The notes: a model not told the origin generated them from the letters alone. 64,000 nucleotides of DNA from Purshia tridentata (GCA_003254885.1 QANT01005315.1:1-64000), one strand, 5' to 3'. Counted from the first letter of the stretch, positions 1-13,451 are shown. Program-made: numbers and translations.

Positions 1-509
1 CGCTGGGCAGGGTGGGAGCTCAACCCGCCACCACCCATATAGTTAATGGGTGGGGCGGTTGCAAGTTAATCGGGGAGCGGGTTAGAGCGGGTCGATAGTG
101 GGTGAGCCGTTTAGGTATAGTGGAAATTAAAGAGGGTGAGGGTGAGTTTATACGCATGCCAACCTCTCAAAATTAAAGTAAATTATTTACGTATATATTT
201 AAAATGATGTTAATGACCCCCATTTCACCCATAAAAAAAGTATGGAAACAATATTTCTTAAACAACATAAGTGAGGAAAGTGATGAATAAAGTAATTATA
301 TAAATACATAATAATTTTACTAACTCTTGACTCTTGTAAAAGACATCCATCCTATTCCCTATATTCCATAATCGGTTAAACGGGTGGTGATGGGCGGTAA
401 AGGAGGAAACCCAAATCCGAGCTGTCGACTATTGGGTGGATCGGGTGAAGACTAAACGGGTGGCGGCTTAGGCGGTAAGTGGTGGTAGGCGGGTTGATGC
501 CCACCCCTA
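1..509. mobile_element. Terminal part of a hAT-like non-autonomous element, cut by the window edge
   Basis: Unlike its AT-rich surroundings this stretch is full of GGGTGG/GGCGG/CCCACC words, and it ends at about 509 in ...TGCCCACCCCTA. Read on the minus strand this is TAGGGGTGGGCA, the kind of terminus known for plant hAT elements. The left end and the target-site duplication lie outside the window, so the superfamily is inferred from the terminus and base composition only. No transposase frame is visible. Confidence 0.4.
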
Positions 510-2930
510 CCTAATTGAAGTGGAGCACGCATTTATCCAAATACATTTGATCACCCTTTTGAACCAAAAAATAAAACATTTGAATCATGCACCGAATATT
601 TTATTTATTTTAAATTTTGAATACATTTGTAGACTAAATTTTATTTTATGTTCAAATATTTTGAGTCAAATTTCATTTTTATCTAATATTTTCATTCGAT
701 TTGAATTATACACTTTACAAATTATTACATTTAAAAACACATTAACATTTCGGTCGATTAACTTATTAATTAAAATTTTAAATTGTTAACAATTTATAAA
801 TTATAGGATCAAAATTACAACAAATTTGAGAATTTAGACTTATCCCTTCCTTTGATTTCATATACAAAATGTACAAACGTTGCAAAATATATAGTCCACA
901 ATAATACATGACAAATAAGAAATAGCATACGTAGCATTGATAGCCATGTCAATATGTGATGTTTTATTCTGGGAGACAAAGCCATGTCTTATTATAAGTG
1001 GGTTGGTTTGTTGGTGAAGCAACCGGTGAATTCCGAAACCTTCCGCCAAAACAATTGAAGACACCTACCGAGTCCTGAGTCCTGACAAATGAAAGAATAA
1101 GCTTTTCATATATATATGTTTGGTTAATTTGGGCAGCAACTGATTGATACAATACAAGCCAGGTCTGGAGCCACACAACCAAATCTGCAAGGTCAATAGT
1201 GAAGTCCGATATATTTAGCAAAGTAGCTAGTCCTCATCCCATGACTAGTTAATTCAGACTAATAATGCTGAATCGCTGAGCTGGATTGAACATAACCATT
1301 CTATATAATTGATGGGATGCAGACAAAATTCAAAGAAATTTTACTAAAACCTAGATATGGTGAAATTATGTTGAATTGAATCCAATGGTTTTATTTTCAA
1401 ATACAGAGAAGCAAAATCCAATGCTTGTGTTCAATGGATAAATTATTTAACAAACTATGCCACACCACACGTCTCACAACTATTGGGCACATGATACATA
1501 AACACGTAATGTTACCAATAAATTTGTGGGTGACAATGCCATATAAACCATACATGTAACCGAGCACTCGACGCCTCTACGGTTCACGATGGGTGCAAGC
1601 ATTCGCAACCGGTTTATTCAGTTCACAGTATTTCCTTTACTACTGGGTATAAAATATAGATGAAAAACTTTATGAGAAATAGAAGAATTTTTATCACAGA
1701 AAGNAAAAAAAAAAAAAAAAAAAAAAAAAAAACTAGAGAGTGAGAAAATGAAAGAAGGTATGTATGTATGAGTATGACCAAGTCAAACTCACGCAGCGAG
1801 ATGTAACGCACGCATCCCGAACCCACATCCACCTCCATCACCACCAGTAAATACACGTCAACCAACGTGGGCCATGATCGATTTCCAAGCGCCAATCACG
1901 CGCGTGAAACACCGCAGACCCAACAGTAGTGCGCGCCATGTGAATGCGAGCTTCCTTGCGTGGCCCTTTCTCTTGGGACGTGGTTGACCACCACGACACG
2001 ACCACCCCACCACCCCATGCCGGCAAGATTGCTGTGCTGGCAAAGCCTTGTGGGGCCATGCCACTTCCTTATAGCAACGGCTATTGAGCCTTTACTCACA
2101 AACCCAGTTAGTACTTACTTCCCACCACACCCCAGCACCAGAAGAGAAATTCGCAAAAATCTTCCACGTAATATTAAAGTAGGATAAAGGAAAAAGATCT
2201 CAAAACCAAACGCCCACATGGGCGTCCGACACGTGTAAAAAGCAGGCCACGCGTTGGCCCACAAATCAACACCTCACGACGGCCACCATCGGATCTCCTT
2301 CCCTCTTAAGCAAACGTTTCCATCCCCCAGTTTCGTTTTCTAAGTACTTTTAATCAATTAATTTATTAACTAACTGGTTAAATTAAAGAACCAACAAATT
2401 TAATGCTTTTAAAATACATCAACCCATGAATGACACTAAACAATCCAGCTTGCCGGACCTCGGGGAAAGCAAAAGTCTTTTTGCTGGCAGCTTCTTCTAT
2501 ATGCTTTAGAACTGTCACATAATTTGCTAGTATTAAGTTATTAACGTATCTGCTTTCGATAATCATATACTATTACAAATCAAGTCGGTAAAACAAAAGG
2601 AAAATAAATGAGGAAAATTACAACTTGGAACCAAGCCCAAAGCGCACTGCCCAAAAACATTAACTGCTCGAAAATCTTAGCGGGTCAAAAATAAATATGC
2701 AGATCAATGGCACCTAAAATTTCAATTACCCAAATTTCAGAATAAATAATAATTAAAATTAATGGCAAATATTATTATTATTATTAATAATACTACTACT
2801 CCAATGCCACAGTGGGTGGACAGATTAATTGGAATTCAAATCATTTTACACTTGAATTTCATTCATTGCTATTTTCTAATGAGATCCCAATTTATTACCC
2901 CTAAACACTAAAACAAAAGAGGGACATCAG
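510..2930. other. Intergenic, no gene supported
   Basis: Mostly AT-rich sequence with no coding signal I can support. It contains a single N at 1704 beside a long poly-A run (assembly scar), a somewhat GC-richer block at about 1,780-2,330, and a G-box core CACGTG at 2230-2235 that no recognised gene uses. The short open frames here lack splice partners and recognisable motifs. Confidence 0.6.
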
Positions 2931-3278
2931 TCCACCACTGCCTCGTTCCTCGAGCCTAACCCACAAGAACAAAAGCAGCTCTGCTGCTGCTGCTACAGCT
3001 AGTGCTGCTAGAAGTACCACCATTCACTTCAATGAAAGTAGACATTTATTTTGACCTAGTCTAACCCAAAAAACTTTTCTTCTTCTTCATTCTTGTTCAA
3101 ACATTTTTTCATGTCTCAAATACTATTCCTTCTGTACTAACACTACTACTAATCCTATATCAAACTCTAATAAAACCTGCATTCCTTTCTTCCTAAAACC
3201 TTCAACAATTCCCTTTTTTTTCTTTTCTAAAAAACCTCCCAAAAATCCAAACTCAACCCAGAACTGGAGGCAGAGGGC

Positions 3279-5155
3279 TTAATAAGTCCATTCCTGGGGA
3301 AGCCTAATCTCATGGTTCACCACCGGTGGCTGTGGCCGCATGTTGTTGAGCTTCTGCTGAGAAACGGCGTTGTTGGCACGAAGCCTAACAGCAACATCTG
3401 TAAAACAAATTAGCAAGTTAAACATGGTAAATTTTATCAAATTAATTAGCAGAGAGAAGTGAAATTAACAGGAACAAGAGGCTTTACTTTACTAACCATA
3501 GTCAGGGTTATATCTGCCATTGAAGCGACGCTGAAGCTGGGGCTGGGCCTGGGGCTGAGCCTGCGGACCCATATCATCAAAGTTCAAGTTCAGTGCCTGC
3601 ACAACTCTGGCTGGTAGCAAAACTGTTGAGCACCCTGTAGAAACCAACAAAACATAAGCAAATGAATTGAGTCCACCAAACTAAAATTATAAAGGGAGTC
3701 CAAATAAATGCCTTGCAATAAAATACCAAGATCTGAAAGCACCAGACAGTAAATTCAATAACCACCCAACCCCCGAAAATCAAGAAGCACCCAAAAATTT
3801 TAATGATTTGACCAGCTCGCTTCAATGAGGAAAAATGAAATAAATTTTTTTGTTGGGTTTTATTCGAAAATTGAAGAGTTCGATTAGTGGGGCAGAGAGT
3901 GGACCAACCTGGCTTCTTGCGAGGTTCAGATTGGTTGCGGATTTGGCGGGGCAAGAAGACACCGGTTCCAGCGCATTCCTTTTTGGCACCACCAGAATTT
4001 CCCAGGAAAACAGCCCTCAGCCCAGACCCGGTTTGCTGGTACTGCTGAGCTTGTTGCAGAGGAGGCCATGCAGATGGTGACAAACCCAGAGGCCGATTGT
4101 TTCTTGCTCTGTTCTGTTGGACCATTGAGTGGTTCTGGGTCTGCTGCTGGTATCGTCCCCACACCACCGCGCTCTGTTCCTTCATCATCTGTTGCTGTCT
4201 CAACCGCTGAAGCTGCAACAAAATAGCGAGAAATTCATAAGAGACTGAAAGAGTGAATGCTTTTACAAAAAGCACTTTTTCAGAGTATAGTAGGGGACTA
4301 ATTCCTAGAGCCTTTTTCTTTACCTGAGCGGCCTGCAAGTGCTTGTGAGAAAGGGACTGCTGCTGGAGGTAGAACCCAACATCTGGGTTGTAGTTGGGGT
4401 TACTCAGAGGGACAGTACAGACGGCCGAGGGCTGTTGTTTTCTTGGAGGACCCAGGAGGCCTCTGTTGCTCTGGTTGTGGTTGAAGCCGCCGTCGCCGCC
4501 GCCGCGCAAGGCTTCTTCCTTGATGCGCATCTTGGCCACTTCCCCTGCGGCCGCATGCAACAGATCCCAAGTGGCCGGTGGAGACTGAGCGTTGGGGCTT
4601 CCACGGCTCGAGCCTTGTCCGCCGCAACCACACCCGCTCCCCACCGCGCATAGCGTCGATTGGGGAGAACCGGACGCGACCCAAGTCTGCAAAAAAATAG
4701 AACCCCCAAAATCAGAACAGCTATAAAACGAAAACTTTGGAAATGAAAGGGAAAGAAAAAAACCCAAAAATTCTGCTGTCTCCTACCTTTGAGTTGTTGG
4801 AACCAAAAGCAGAGTCAGAGTGCTTGAACTCGTCCTGGAGAGTTGAGCGAGCCATTTGGCGAGTCAAGCTGGCCAGGTAGTCTTCCTCGTCGCTCTCGGT
4901 CTCGCTCGATCCCACCACGGACTCGACCGGTGAGCTGAGATCCGAAGGAACCCCAAAAGCCCCATAACCGCCGTAAGGGAACTCGAAGGAGGAAAAAGGC
5001 TTGGAAGGATCAGTGTCGGAGGCAAACCCATTAGTTTTGCAGTTGTTGGAGTTGATATTGGTGTTGAGGTCCATGGGTAGGTGGTGGTCGTCTTCGTCGT
5101 CGGATAGAAACTGAGGGGGGAGCCAAAACTCGGCGTCGTCCAAGGTCTCAGCCAT
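3279..5155 (-). CDS. Uncharacterised plant protein, acidic N-terminus and Gln-rich middle (430 aa, 5 exons)
   Basis: Exons (minus strand): 5155-4787, 4686-4324, 4212-3909, 3634-3497, 3397-3279. All junctions are GT-AG and the spliced frame is 431 codons including the stop. Residues 1-30 are acidic with an EFWLPPQFLSDDEDD motif. Residues 87-108 (SDEEDYLASLTRQMARSTLQ) look like a conserved amphipathic helix. Exon 2 is Gly/Ser-rich, exons 3-4 are Gln/Pro-rich, and the protein ends in LPQEWTY. I see no catalytic motif, signal peptide or membrane segment. The composition suggests a soluble, possibly nuclear protein, but function is not inferred. I recall a plant-only family with this N-terminus and C-terminus, unnamed. 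ATG 5155 is the first in frame; a GA-rich leader lies upstream. 3' UTR is likely at about 3,040-3,278 (AATAAA on the minus strand near 3,050). Confidence 0.85.
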
Positions 5156-7598
5156 TTGGGGAAGCTAGCTAGGCCTTAAAATAGCAGAGAGCAGAGAGAG
5201 TGAAGTGAGCAAAGAAAGTGGGGGTTGGATGGCCTAGTTATGGAGGTTTGCTGCTTGGTTAAGATATAATAATAGCAAGCAAGCAAAGCCCAAATGGTAC
5301 AGCCAAATATCACAAAAAGGCAAGGCAGTCAAGCATAGAGAGTGAGGAAGAAGGGGTTCATTTGCGGAGGAGGCTCTTTATTGAAAGTTGAAATGAAACC
5401 CCAAAGGCCTTTTAACACACTCTCTCATGCAATGAATTGGTTATTTATTTATTTAATTATTTGTTTTGAGTTACAGAGTAAGAGAGAAAAAGAAAAGTAA
5501 TACGCCGAATAGGAATAGAAAACCAAATACAGAGAGCGCATCATGCAGGTCCGACGCTGGGAGCCGGGAGCGTGGGAACACGCGGAGACTCCTCAAAGGA
5601 ATAAAGGTGGGTCCCGGAATAGTTGTCACCAGGTCAGATTGAGGCACTTGCCTTGCATGTGACAGTCCAATGTGCCTTTGAATCGGTTTCGGGGTTGTCA
5701 GCGAGTGATCGAGTGTGCGAGTGGGGGTGGGAATGGTGGGTCGGAAGTTTTGAGACCCTCTGCTGCGCGCGAGACGCGAAACGTGAGGGTAGTGGGCCAA
5801 TGCCCGCAACCCCTTCACTCATCCCTCGTTCGTTTAGCGGTTGAAGTATAGCATTGTGTAGCACACCAGCACTGTCAGACACTCGATAACACCCCACTCA
5901 CCCCCATAAACTACAAAAAAAAAAAAAATTTAAGAAAACTATTTAAAAAGCCAAAGAATGAAGAATTGGATTGCAGGAGTAACAGCCATTTGTCCCCGTG
6001 TGCTTCCACTTGGCACCTCACCACCTCAATCACCTCCATGCAAATTTGCATTGCAAGTAAAAAATTCTCTTTTGGCTTTTTACCTCATTGCCCTTGGTTT
6101 TGTGCTGTACGTTGATGGAGACTTTTTCTTTTTCATTTTTTTTTCTCAATTTTCTGAGCAAATAGTGGGCTTGTTTCCAGTGAAAGGGATTTGTACTAAT
6201 TCAATTTTCAGCTAAAGCCTGTGGTAAGATCAGCAGCCATGGCAGACGATCTTTGCACAGAGAGGATGGACCAATGGAATGCAATCCTACTGCTAAACCC
6301 CGTAATGATGACGAAAATGACAAATTTTTTTGGGATTATGTGTGAAACATCTTTTGCGTTTTACATCTAAGAAGTAAGTTTAATTTGATTTGCAAAATTA
6401 CCAAAAAAAGTTAGAACTCTAGTTACTCTGTGCAAAATCAGTAGATGAGACACATCACAATATTAATTTCATTCTAAATAGATATGAAGTTTCTATACAA
6501 AAGTTAGCATGGTCCGAACATTGTTGTCATTGTTGCATTGTTTCACCCATTTCGACTCCTTCAACATTCATACACTTGCCCTTACTTCATAGGATTCTTT
6601 TGTAGTATTCCTTTGTTTCAAATTTTGTGAAGATAGAACTCCACCACACCATTATTGTGGTAAAAAAAATTAGTTTTCTAACCATACAAGTTGAGTTGGG
6701 TGTTGCAGATATTCTCTTTGTATCAAATCATCCTCCTTTACAAATCTACCAATATTCAAAGAATTCTCGAGTCGAAAGCACACATTTTGTGAGGGACGGC
6801 GGGACATATCCTCTCCACTTTCAGTCAAATGTTCCCATGTGGTAGAAACCTAGGCACCTTTCCACCTCTGCCCTTATCCTATAATTTAGTACTTGAATGC
6901 TTATTATTGTATTATGCAGGCTTAACTTGCAAACAAAATGTATAAAAACAGATCCAGAAAATGGAATAGAATGGAGTGGAAGGTCAAAGGTGCAACAAAT
7001 TATTATTTGGTTTTTTGGAATCAACGTAGCAACAAATTAACAGTAGAGGCATAAATCGGGCAATAATATTTGCTGTTGGAAATGACTATATAACCCTTAC
7101 ACCATCAACATCAATATTATATGTAGAGATGTCAAAAAGGCTAGGTTATTATGAGCACAACACGAGCATAATGGTATAGGTACGGCACGGTCAAATGGGC
7201 TGGGTTAGTTCAAAGTTTTTAACCTTCAAACACCTTACGAGTAGAACGCAAACATGTCAAATAACTCGATGACATTGAACATTTAGAGCCGGCTCTAAGT
7301 AAGGGCGCTAGGGGCGACCGCCTAGGATTCACGTTCAAGGGAGCACAACTTTTTTATATATTTATAAAAATAAATAAATTTAAATTATAGATTTAGTAAA
7401 GTATCGAAGGCTTATTTCTAAGAGGCTCAAACGAAACATAACTAAATTAAATTTTAGACTTTTAATTCTTTCGTAAAAAGCTTAAGCATCAACATGGTTT
7501 TTTCTATTAAACAAATAAAGGATTTTTTTTCTTTCTCTCTATCCCTCCAAGTCTCATACTTTCTCAACTCTTAATTACTGTCCAATGTCTATTATATT
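5156..7598. other. Promoter/leader of the 5155 gene, then intergenic
   Basis: Positions 5156-5480 are GA/CT-rich and probably hold the leader and core promoter of the minus-strand gene. 5,520-5,830 is a GC-richer block with open frames on both strands but no family signal. From 5,900 on the sequence is AT-rich and non-coding. Around 7,130-7,330 are words typical of degenerate plant DNA transposons (TAGAGATGTCAAA near 7,124; GAGCCGGCTCTAAG near 7,288), probably relics too decayed to bound. Confidence 0.5.
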
Positions 7599-7608
7599 AC
7601 TATATTTT

Positions 7609-8773
7609 CAATAATACTATTCTTATCATATTTTTATACAATGTTTATTATATCATCTTACGTGTCATTATTGTAACGGCAAGGTATTTCCTTATTTTTA
7701 GGGTTTTTTTTTTTTTAGTGTCCAATGTATGAATGTCATGTAGATTGCCACATAAGATAGTATAAAAATGTGGGGAAATTTTATACATACCCTTTTATTT
7801 TTCTTTTTTTACCCAACAAAAAATTTATACATGAAATGACGATTTTGTCCTATCATGAATTGACCATTTTGTCCTTATGCCCAGCTCTCTCTTTTCCTTC
7901 CCTTCTGACCCACCCCATGCCCAGCATCACCATCTTCTTCGCACTCCACACCAACAGCATCACCACCTTCTCTCTCTCTTTCCTCTTCTTCGCTCACCAA
8001 CCGTCACCTTATACCTCCACGAGCACCACCAACATCAACACCACCCTCTCTCTCCGACCCACCCTGTGCCTAGCTCCTCTTTCTTCCTTCCCCTCCGACC
8101 CACACAGTGCCCAACTCCTCTCTCTTCCTTCCCCTCCGACCCACCCCGTGCCCAATTCCTTTCTCTTCGATTGAACACACACTTATTGCAAGTTCAGCGA
8201 ACTAGTGTCGAACCTGAATGCTTTCTTCGGCAGCTACCTGCCGAACAAGCCTTTTATATTTGGTAGAGGATGAGCTTCAAAGTCATTTGGCAGTCATCCA
8301 CCGAAACTAGTGGGTTTGTTCGGCAACCATCCACCGAAACCGGTGGGTTAGTTTGACAGTTTTCTGCTAAAACCGTTAGTTTCGATCGGTGGCTATTTGA
8401 CGAACCAACTGCAGCGACAAAGAAAGGGAGAGAAGAGAGAAGGGAGAAAGGAGAGGAGAGAAGGAATGAGAGATAGAGAGAAAGTGAGGGTGCTGCATGA
8501 AGGAAAGAAAGGGAGTGAGTTGGGTAAGAAAAGAAAAATACAAGAGTGGGGTAGCTGCATGAAGGAAAGAAAGGGAGTGAGTTGGGTATGTGAATCAGTT
8601 GGGTAAGAAAAGAAAAATACAAGAGTGGGGTATTATTAATAAAGGTATGATAGTAATTTGGGTTGGGTAAAATGAAAAAATATTAATTTTAAAAAAGTGA
8701 TGGTTGGATAAAAAAAAATATTTGTTAGGTATGTTTAGAAATTCCCAAAAATGTGGCAAATGTAGCATTGTTG
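7609..8773. mobile_element. MITE, split by a later Mutator-like insertion
   Basis: The left end CAATAATACTATTCTTATC and the right end ...GTAGCATTGTTG are imperfect inverted repeats (both run into CATATTTTTATA / CACATTTTTATA). The flanks CTATATTTT (7600-7608) and CTATATTTG (8774-8782) match at 8 of 9 bases and look like a target-site duplication. A related uninterrupted copy lies at 23204-23404. With the 974-bp insertion at 7773-8746 and its duplicated site removed, the MITE would be about 180 bp. The superfamily is uncertain: a 9-bp site fits Mutator, an 8-bp site hAT. Confidence 0.75.
7773..8746. mobile_element. Non-autonomous Mutator-like element nested in the MITE
   Basis: The element starts GGGAAATTTTATACATACC and its right end, read inverted, is GGGAATTTCTAAACATACC: about 19-bp terminal inverted repeats with few mismatches. 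It is flanked by a perfect 9-bp direct repeat AAAAATGTG (7764-7772 and 8747-8755), the size known for the Mutator superfamily. The undisturbed MITE copy near 23,380-23,395 shows the empty site. The interior has a CT-rich block with about 48-bp tandem repeats (8,050-8,170), a segment rich in CCACCGAAAC words (8,290-8,390), and a tandem repeat of about 70 bp (8,490-8,632). It carries no transposase, so it would depend on a partner. Confidence 0.85.
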
Positions 8774-8782
8774 CTATATTTG

Positions 8783-9558
8783 ATCTGCATTTTTCGAGTC
8801 ATCATGCTCTATGCCTCTATAGGCTTTCCCATCTGTTTGTTTTAACGACTGTCGTTTTGCCATTAGATAATTACGGCGCGTCGTATTCCAATTGGCAAAT
8901 CGCCCCTACCGGCGTTGGTCGACTCACGTGTCACGACACTCTCTCGTCTCGCCAAATATGGACGCACCAACTCACTATCAACTTCATTTAATAAAAATCA
9001 AGGTCACAGAATATTCAATTAATAAATGAAAATTAAAATTTATGAGTGGTGTCGATTAAAGGCCCAAGTCCAAGGGAGTCCGTATGCTTGCCAGTTGCTA
9101 AACGTTTTAATCTGAAAGTCCGACACATGTAAAAGCAAAATTTTGCGCGATTTTTGAACTTTCCCGCCGAAAGAGAAAGTAGTTAATACCATGTCATTTT
9201 CTTATCTTTGACTTATACGTATGAATACATACTAATTCCATTTACATTTGTTAAGCCTCGTAAATTAATTAATCTACACCACCACCGTCCTTCACTCCAT
9301 CCCCATGTGCATAACTTTATGATGTAATGTAACCATGTAATTTAATCAACATTTTAAAAAACAAGCTAACCTCAAACATATATATATATATATAACTGGT
9401 GATTCTCAACTAATTAATAGCCATTCCATGCCTAAGAAAACAATTAAATTAGACGAAAAGGCCTTTCAACAAGCATGAGTCATGAGTCATGACCCGTGCG
9501 TTGAGACTTTAAATAGTTATAAAACAATATCTCGCGGGAATATGAGTAAGCATAGTAC
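8783..9558. other. Intergenic, no gene supported
   Basis: AT-rich sequence without credible coding potential. A G-box-like CACGTG lies near 8,928 and a short TA repeat at about 9,378-9,394. Confidence 0.5.
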
Positions 9559-9790
9559 TTAGTCCATTTTTAAATTATAAAAAGGACCGAAATCTCCCCC
9601 ACTTTCGGTTAAGTTGGTGTAGATGTCTTCTAGTACAAACACAAAATGAGGATACACGATATATGGATCGAACATCATAATTAGTCATATGTAGTCGATC
9701 ATGCGCACTTAGCATTGTCCATGCTTCAAATATTGCAACTTGCAAACCAACATGTCTCAAATTTGTCTCCAATTTTGAAAAATGGACTTA
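9559..9790. mobile_element. Possible MITE with TTAGTCCATTTTTAAA-type inverted ends
   Basis: The left end TTAGTCCATTTTTAAA and the right end AAAAATGGACTTAA (inverted TTAAGTCCATTTTT) form imperfect terminal inverted repeats about 230 bp apart, with no coding content between them. I cannot define a clean target-site duplication, so this is a tentative call. Confidence 0.4.
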
Positions 9791-9799
9791 AAATAATAT

Positions 9800-12700
9800 C
9801 TTCTACTTCTAGTGCCTAAAATCTGTATATTCTTTATCCGCTCGCTTTTATTGTATAGTTTTATATTGTGCATATATGTTTATGTGGGAACAAATGAGAT
9901 CCATATATTCATGAAAAGCAAATATGAGAATATATTATAACATATTATGTTGACCGTGGATATGTAATTGAAGCTCTGAGTGGAGTCCACGAGGTGTGTG
10001 GGTCATATTTAGGGTTCTAATCTTGAGGGCTAAGGGATAGGGATCATAGTGTGAGTGTGTTACACAATTATTTAGGGTTGAGTGATGCCTAAGCTTGCTA
10101 GCACTATAACATACCAGATTATTTGCTTTTTCGCTTTTATCTATCTTTGTTTTTTCCTTCCCTCTTACCTTTTACTTTCCGAAGGTGGTCTTGTAAAGTA
10201 GGTTATGCAGTTTCTACTTTCTATACCTTACCTTGTTTCCCAAGGTTCTTTTTTATTTTTTCTTGTTCATTATAATTTTTCTAATGTTCTTATTCAATTC
10301 ATTATTTTGTAGGCCCTGTATGATAGATTGTGGATATGAATCTGTTTTAATCACCACAATGATCTTAATTTTTGTAAATAGGGGACAGAGTCCAAAAAAA
10401 AAAAAAACTAATGAAAACCAAATACACATTCATATATAATATGATTCTTAACTCAAATGGCGGCATGAGATGAGTGGAATAACGTAAATATCTTAAATAT
10501 ATATTTTTAATGTAAAATCAAATCAAATACAAAAATATTTGGTTCTAGAAACCCACGTTATTTTTTTTTTTTTTGCAATGTTATTTAANACGTTATTTTT
10601 TTTTTTTTGCAATGTTATTTAATTTAAATTATTTCGTATAATAATTTGAATTACTCAAATTGATAGTGACACAAAAGGTAGTGATGGTGGCGACTGTGAC
10701 AACATGTAGGCATGGATTGATGGTGTTGGTAGACAATAGTTTAATTAAGATAGATTTTGAGCTTTAAAGTTACCAAAAGCACACAAATCCATTAATTAAT
10801 TATATAGTTTTTCAAACATTGTACAAACTAAACTCGACTCCTTGGATCACCTCATCCAAACATAGACTAAGAAATTTGAAGGTTTTGCCTCTTCACATGC
10901 TTAATCATAGGATGCTAATGTAGTCCAAAGCATAATGATACCCACACAACAATATTTATCTCCTAAAAGACAAAAACACACTAAAACAAAGGGTAATAAA
11001 GATTAAAATGGAATTAATAAGAAGAACAAACTCAAATGAGATATAAATACTTAGAAGTTTGGTGCAAATTGGTAGACACCTAGTATGGATTGTGGTGAAC
11101 ATAAATGATAAATTGGTGGTTGTTGGCCATTCGACCAATGTACATGTTCCAAGCATATATGTATGTATCCGCCATCATTAATCTCATAATAAAAACAGAG
11201 TCATGTATTTGGTGGAGGCAATCAAAGAGGGAATAATTATTATTAATCACACAAAAAAAGAGAGGGTATAATTATCACAAGATCGAGAAGAATTTGCCAA
11301 TTGGTATATGCAAAAAGGATATATGGTGCAGTAGAACTAGCTAGTACTCGAGTCAAACCTGGAATTAAGCATGAAAAGAACGACAACATGATCAATTAAG
11401 AATTAAAACTGAAAAGTTTTAATAAGCGTAAAGCTGACAACATTTGATCTTTGATTTATCTAATTATTTAACCAAAATGTCTTTCTCTTTCTTTTTCTTT
11501 TTTTGAATTCTCTGAGATGCATAAATATAATTTTACTTCGTCGATCTTATTCACATATCACTGTTTTTCAGTTTGTTTTATGATGATCCCATACTTTATT
11601 AGTTAGTCATGAGCTGTTGATCATGTGTAGCTTAGAATTGATTAGTGTCGTATAGTGATGGTAAGTAATAGCAAACAGGAAGAGACGTACTCAGTGAGAA
11701 GTAACATGGGTTGAAATAGAAGCAGTGGGCGCGCGTGTGACAATCCAGCTAGCTATGCAACACTGCTTAATTATTTAATTAATTAATTAATGTGGAAAAG
11801 TGTTGATGAATATGGAGGCTGATGAGAGAAGAATAATATGGTGGAACATGTCACCTTGATTAGCGGTGAAGTATGGGTTTTGTGTCTTAAGCTTGTCGTT
11901 GGCCTTTTTAATGGTGTGAGTGTCTCACTCACTCACTCACTCACTGTCTATGCCATGCATGGAAGGAGATTCTTTTCGTAAAAGTTTGACCATCTGTTCC
12001 CCAGAAGCTATCAGTTTGACCAACCCAAAAACCAGTAAAGCACTGCATGCCATTGTTTCTATTCTGTAGCTCCTTAGTGGAAACCAGACCACAACAACCT
12101 GTGTCAATCTGGACTATATTGATTAATAATTAAGCTACATTAGTGCCATTTTATCCGTTAATTTATAAAATCATCCATTACTGGCGGTCCACATCCCACT
12201 TGTCAAAACATAGTACGTACAATCATTAGAAACCAACCCTTATTATATGAACGCACCCTTACCTTTGTTTCGGCTTGGGCTTCTCTTCTCTGCCATTACC
12301 AAGCTATAGGTCTCACGGTCTCACCCATAGTCTTGTTGCGTAGGTGAACTTTGGAAGATGTGAAAGCCTCAAGCTCAGACTTTTGGGCTTGTTATGTGGG
12401 CTTGTTATCTAGACTTTTGAGGCTAATGGCTATGCAAATTGCAAACATAGTGTATATGCAATTGCTTTACTTGCCTTGCCCCCACCCAAAAAAAAATAAA
12501 AAAATTGATGAACAGAGAAGCTAGAAACTAGAAAGGTTGAAATATGAGTCATAGGACAAGGACAAAGGAAAATGCAAAGCAGCTTCGTTCGTTCCTCCAA
12601 GTATATATCTCATCTGCCTAATTAATCCTCAATTTATTTTGGTGTGGGGCTTTGGATATTGTATATGAAGGGCAAAATGTAAATATGGGTCAATGCGGCC

Positions 12701-13451
12701 TATTGATTAGGGAACTCCATATCTCTGTTTGGTTTGGTAAATATCTAGATACTTAATAGTCTTAACTGGATTGTACAACAATACAAGTGTATTATTTGCT
12801 CCAGCAAACGCTTTTTATTCTTTTGTATATCACAAAGAGAGACCATATCAACTTCTAAGAAGGAACATTTACTTTTCCTCCTATTAGATTCATTCATTCA
12901 ACATTGGTTGCTTTGAATAGTTTTATGGTTTTAAGCGAAGCAAAGCGACCAAGTAAACTACACACGCATCCCAAGTCTTGTACAAGATTAAATCGAATAT
13001 TTATTTAAAAGTTTGATTAAATAAGGACAATATGTCCATTCAATTTGATTCTCGTGTTACTTGATGCAATCGAAGCCTTCCGATTATAAGTTATAGTCTT
13101 TTTCAATTACAATGCTGAATAGCATTTATGTTTTTTCGATTAACATTCAAGTGAAATTGAGTTAATTTTAAAAAATATTTATGCTAATAAGGTTGTTTCT
13201 ATAAAAAAAAAAGTTGCGTGCAATACAGATCCAAGCACAATTCTCCTTCACTGTTTTTTAATTTTTATGTTTTGGAAGTGAGCATCCAATGGTCCACGTT
13301 CTACCACCATGAAAGGCCTTGGCCCAACATGGATGGTCATGATGAGAGTAAACCAGCCAACAGCTATAATTTGTCATCGTCTGTATATTCTTCAGCTTAG
13401 TCCATAAGCTTCACAACACATTTCACTTCTCGTGCTCTCCATCTTTTGAAA
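9800..13451. other. Long gene-free stretch
   Basis: No gene is supported here. The stretch contains a single N at 10589 flanked by near-identical 30-bp sequences (assembly scar, see findings), a poly-A tract at 10,396-10,408, an ATTAATTAATTAA run near 11,770, and a CACT microsatellite at about 11,925-11,945. 13,218-13,451 is the ancestral upstream region of the first universal stress protein gene; I do not see an unambiguous TATA box there. Confidence 0.5.

Noticed and set aside
2211-2224. CGCCCA...TGGGCG inverted repeat
   Set aside because: Only 6-bp arms around a 2-bp centre and no gene nearby to regulate; not distinguishable from chance.
3577-4767. A 396-codon continuous minus-strand frame
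   Set aside because: It reads through three introns of the 430-aa gene; splice sites and frame continuity show exons 2, 3 and 4 lie inside it.
7770-8622. Ser/Pro/Thr- and His-rich open frames
   Set aside because: They lie inside the Mutator-like element and consist of CT-rich tandem repeats.
10020-10410. Possible SINE/LINE tail ending in poly-A
   Set aside because: A 13-A run alone; no tRNA-like head, reverse transcriptase frame or target duplication could be seen.
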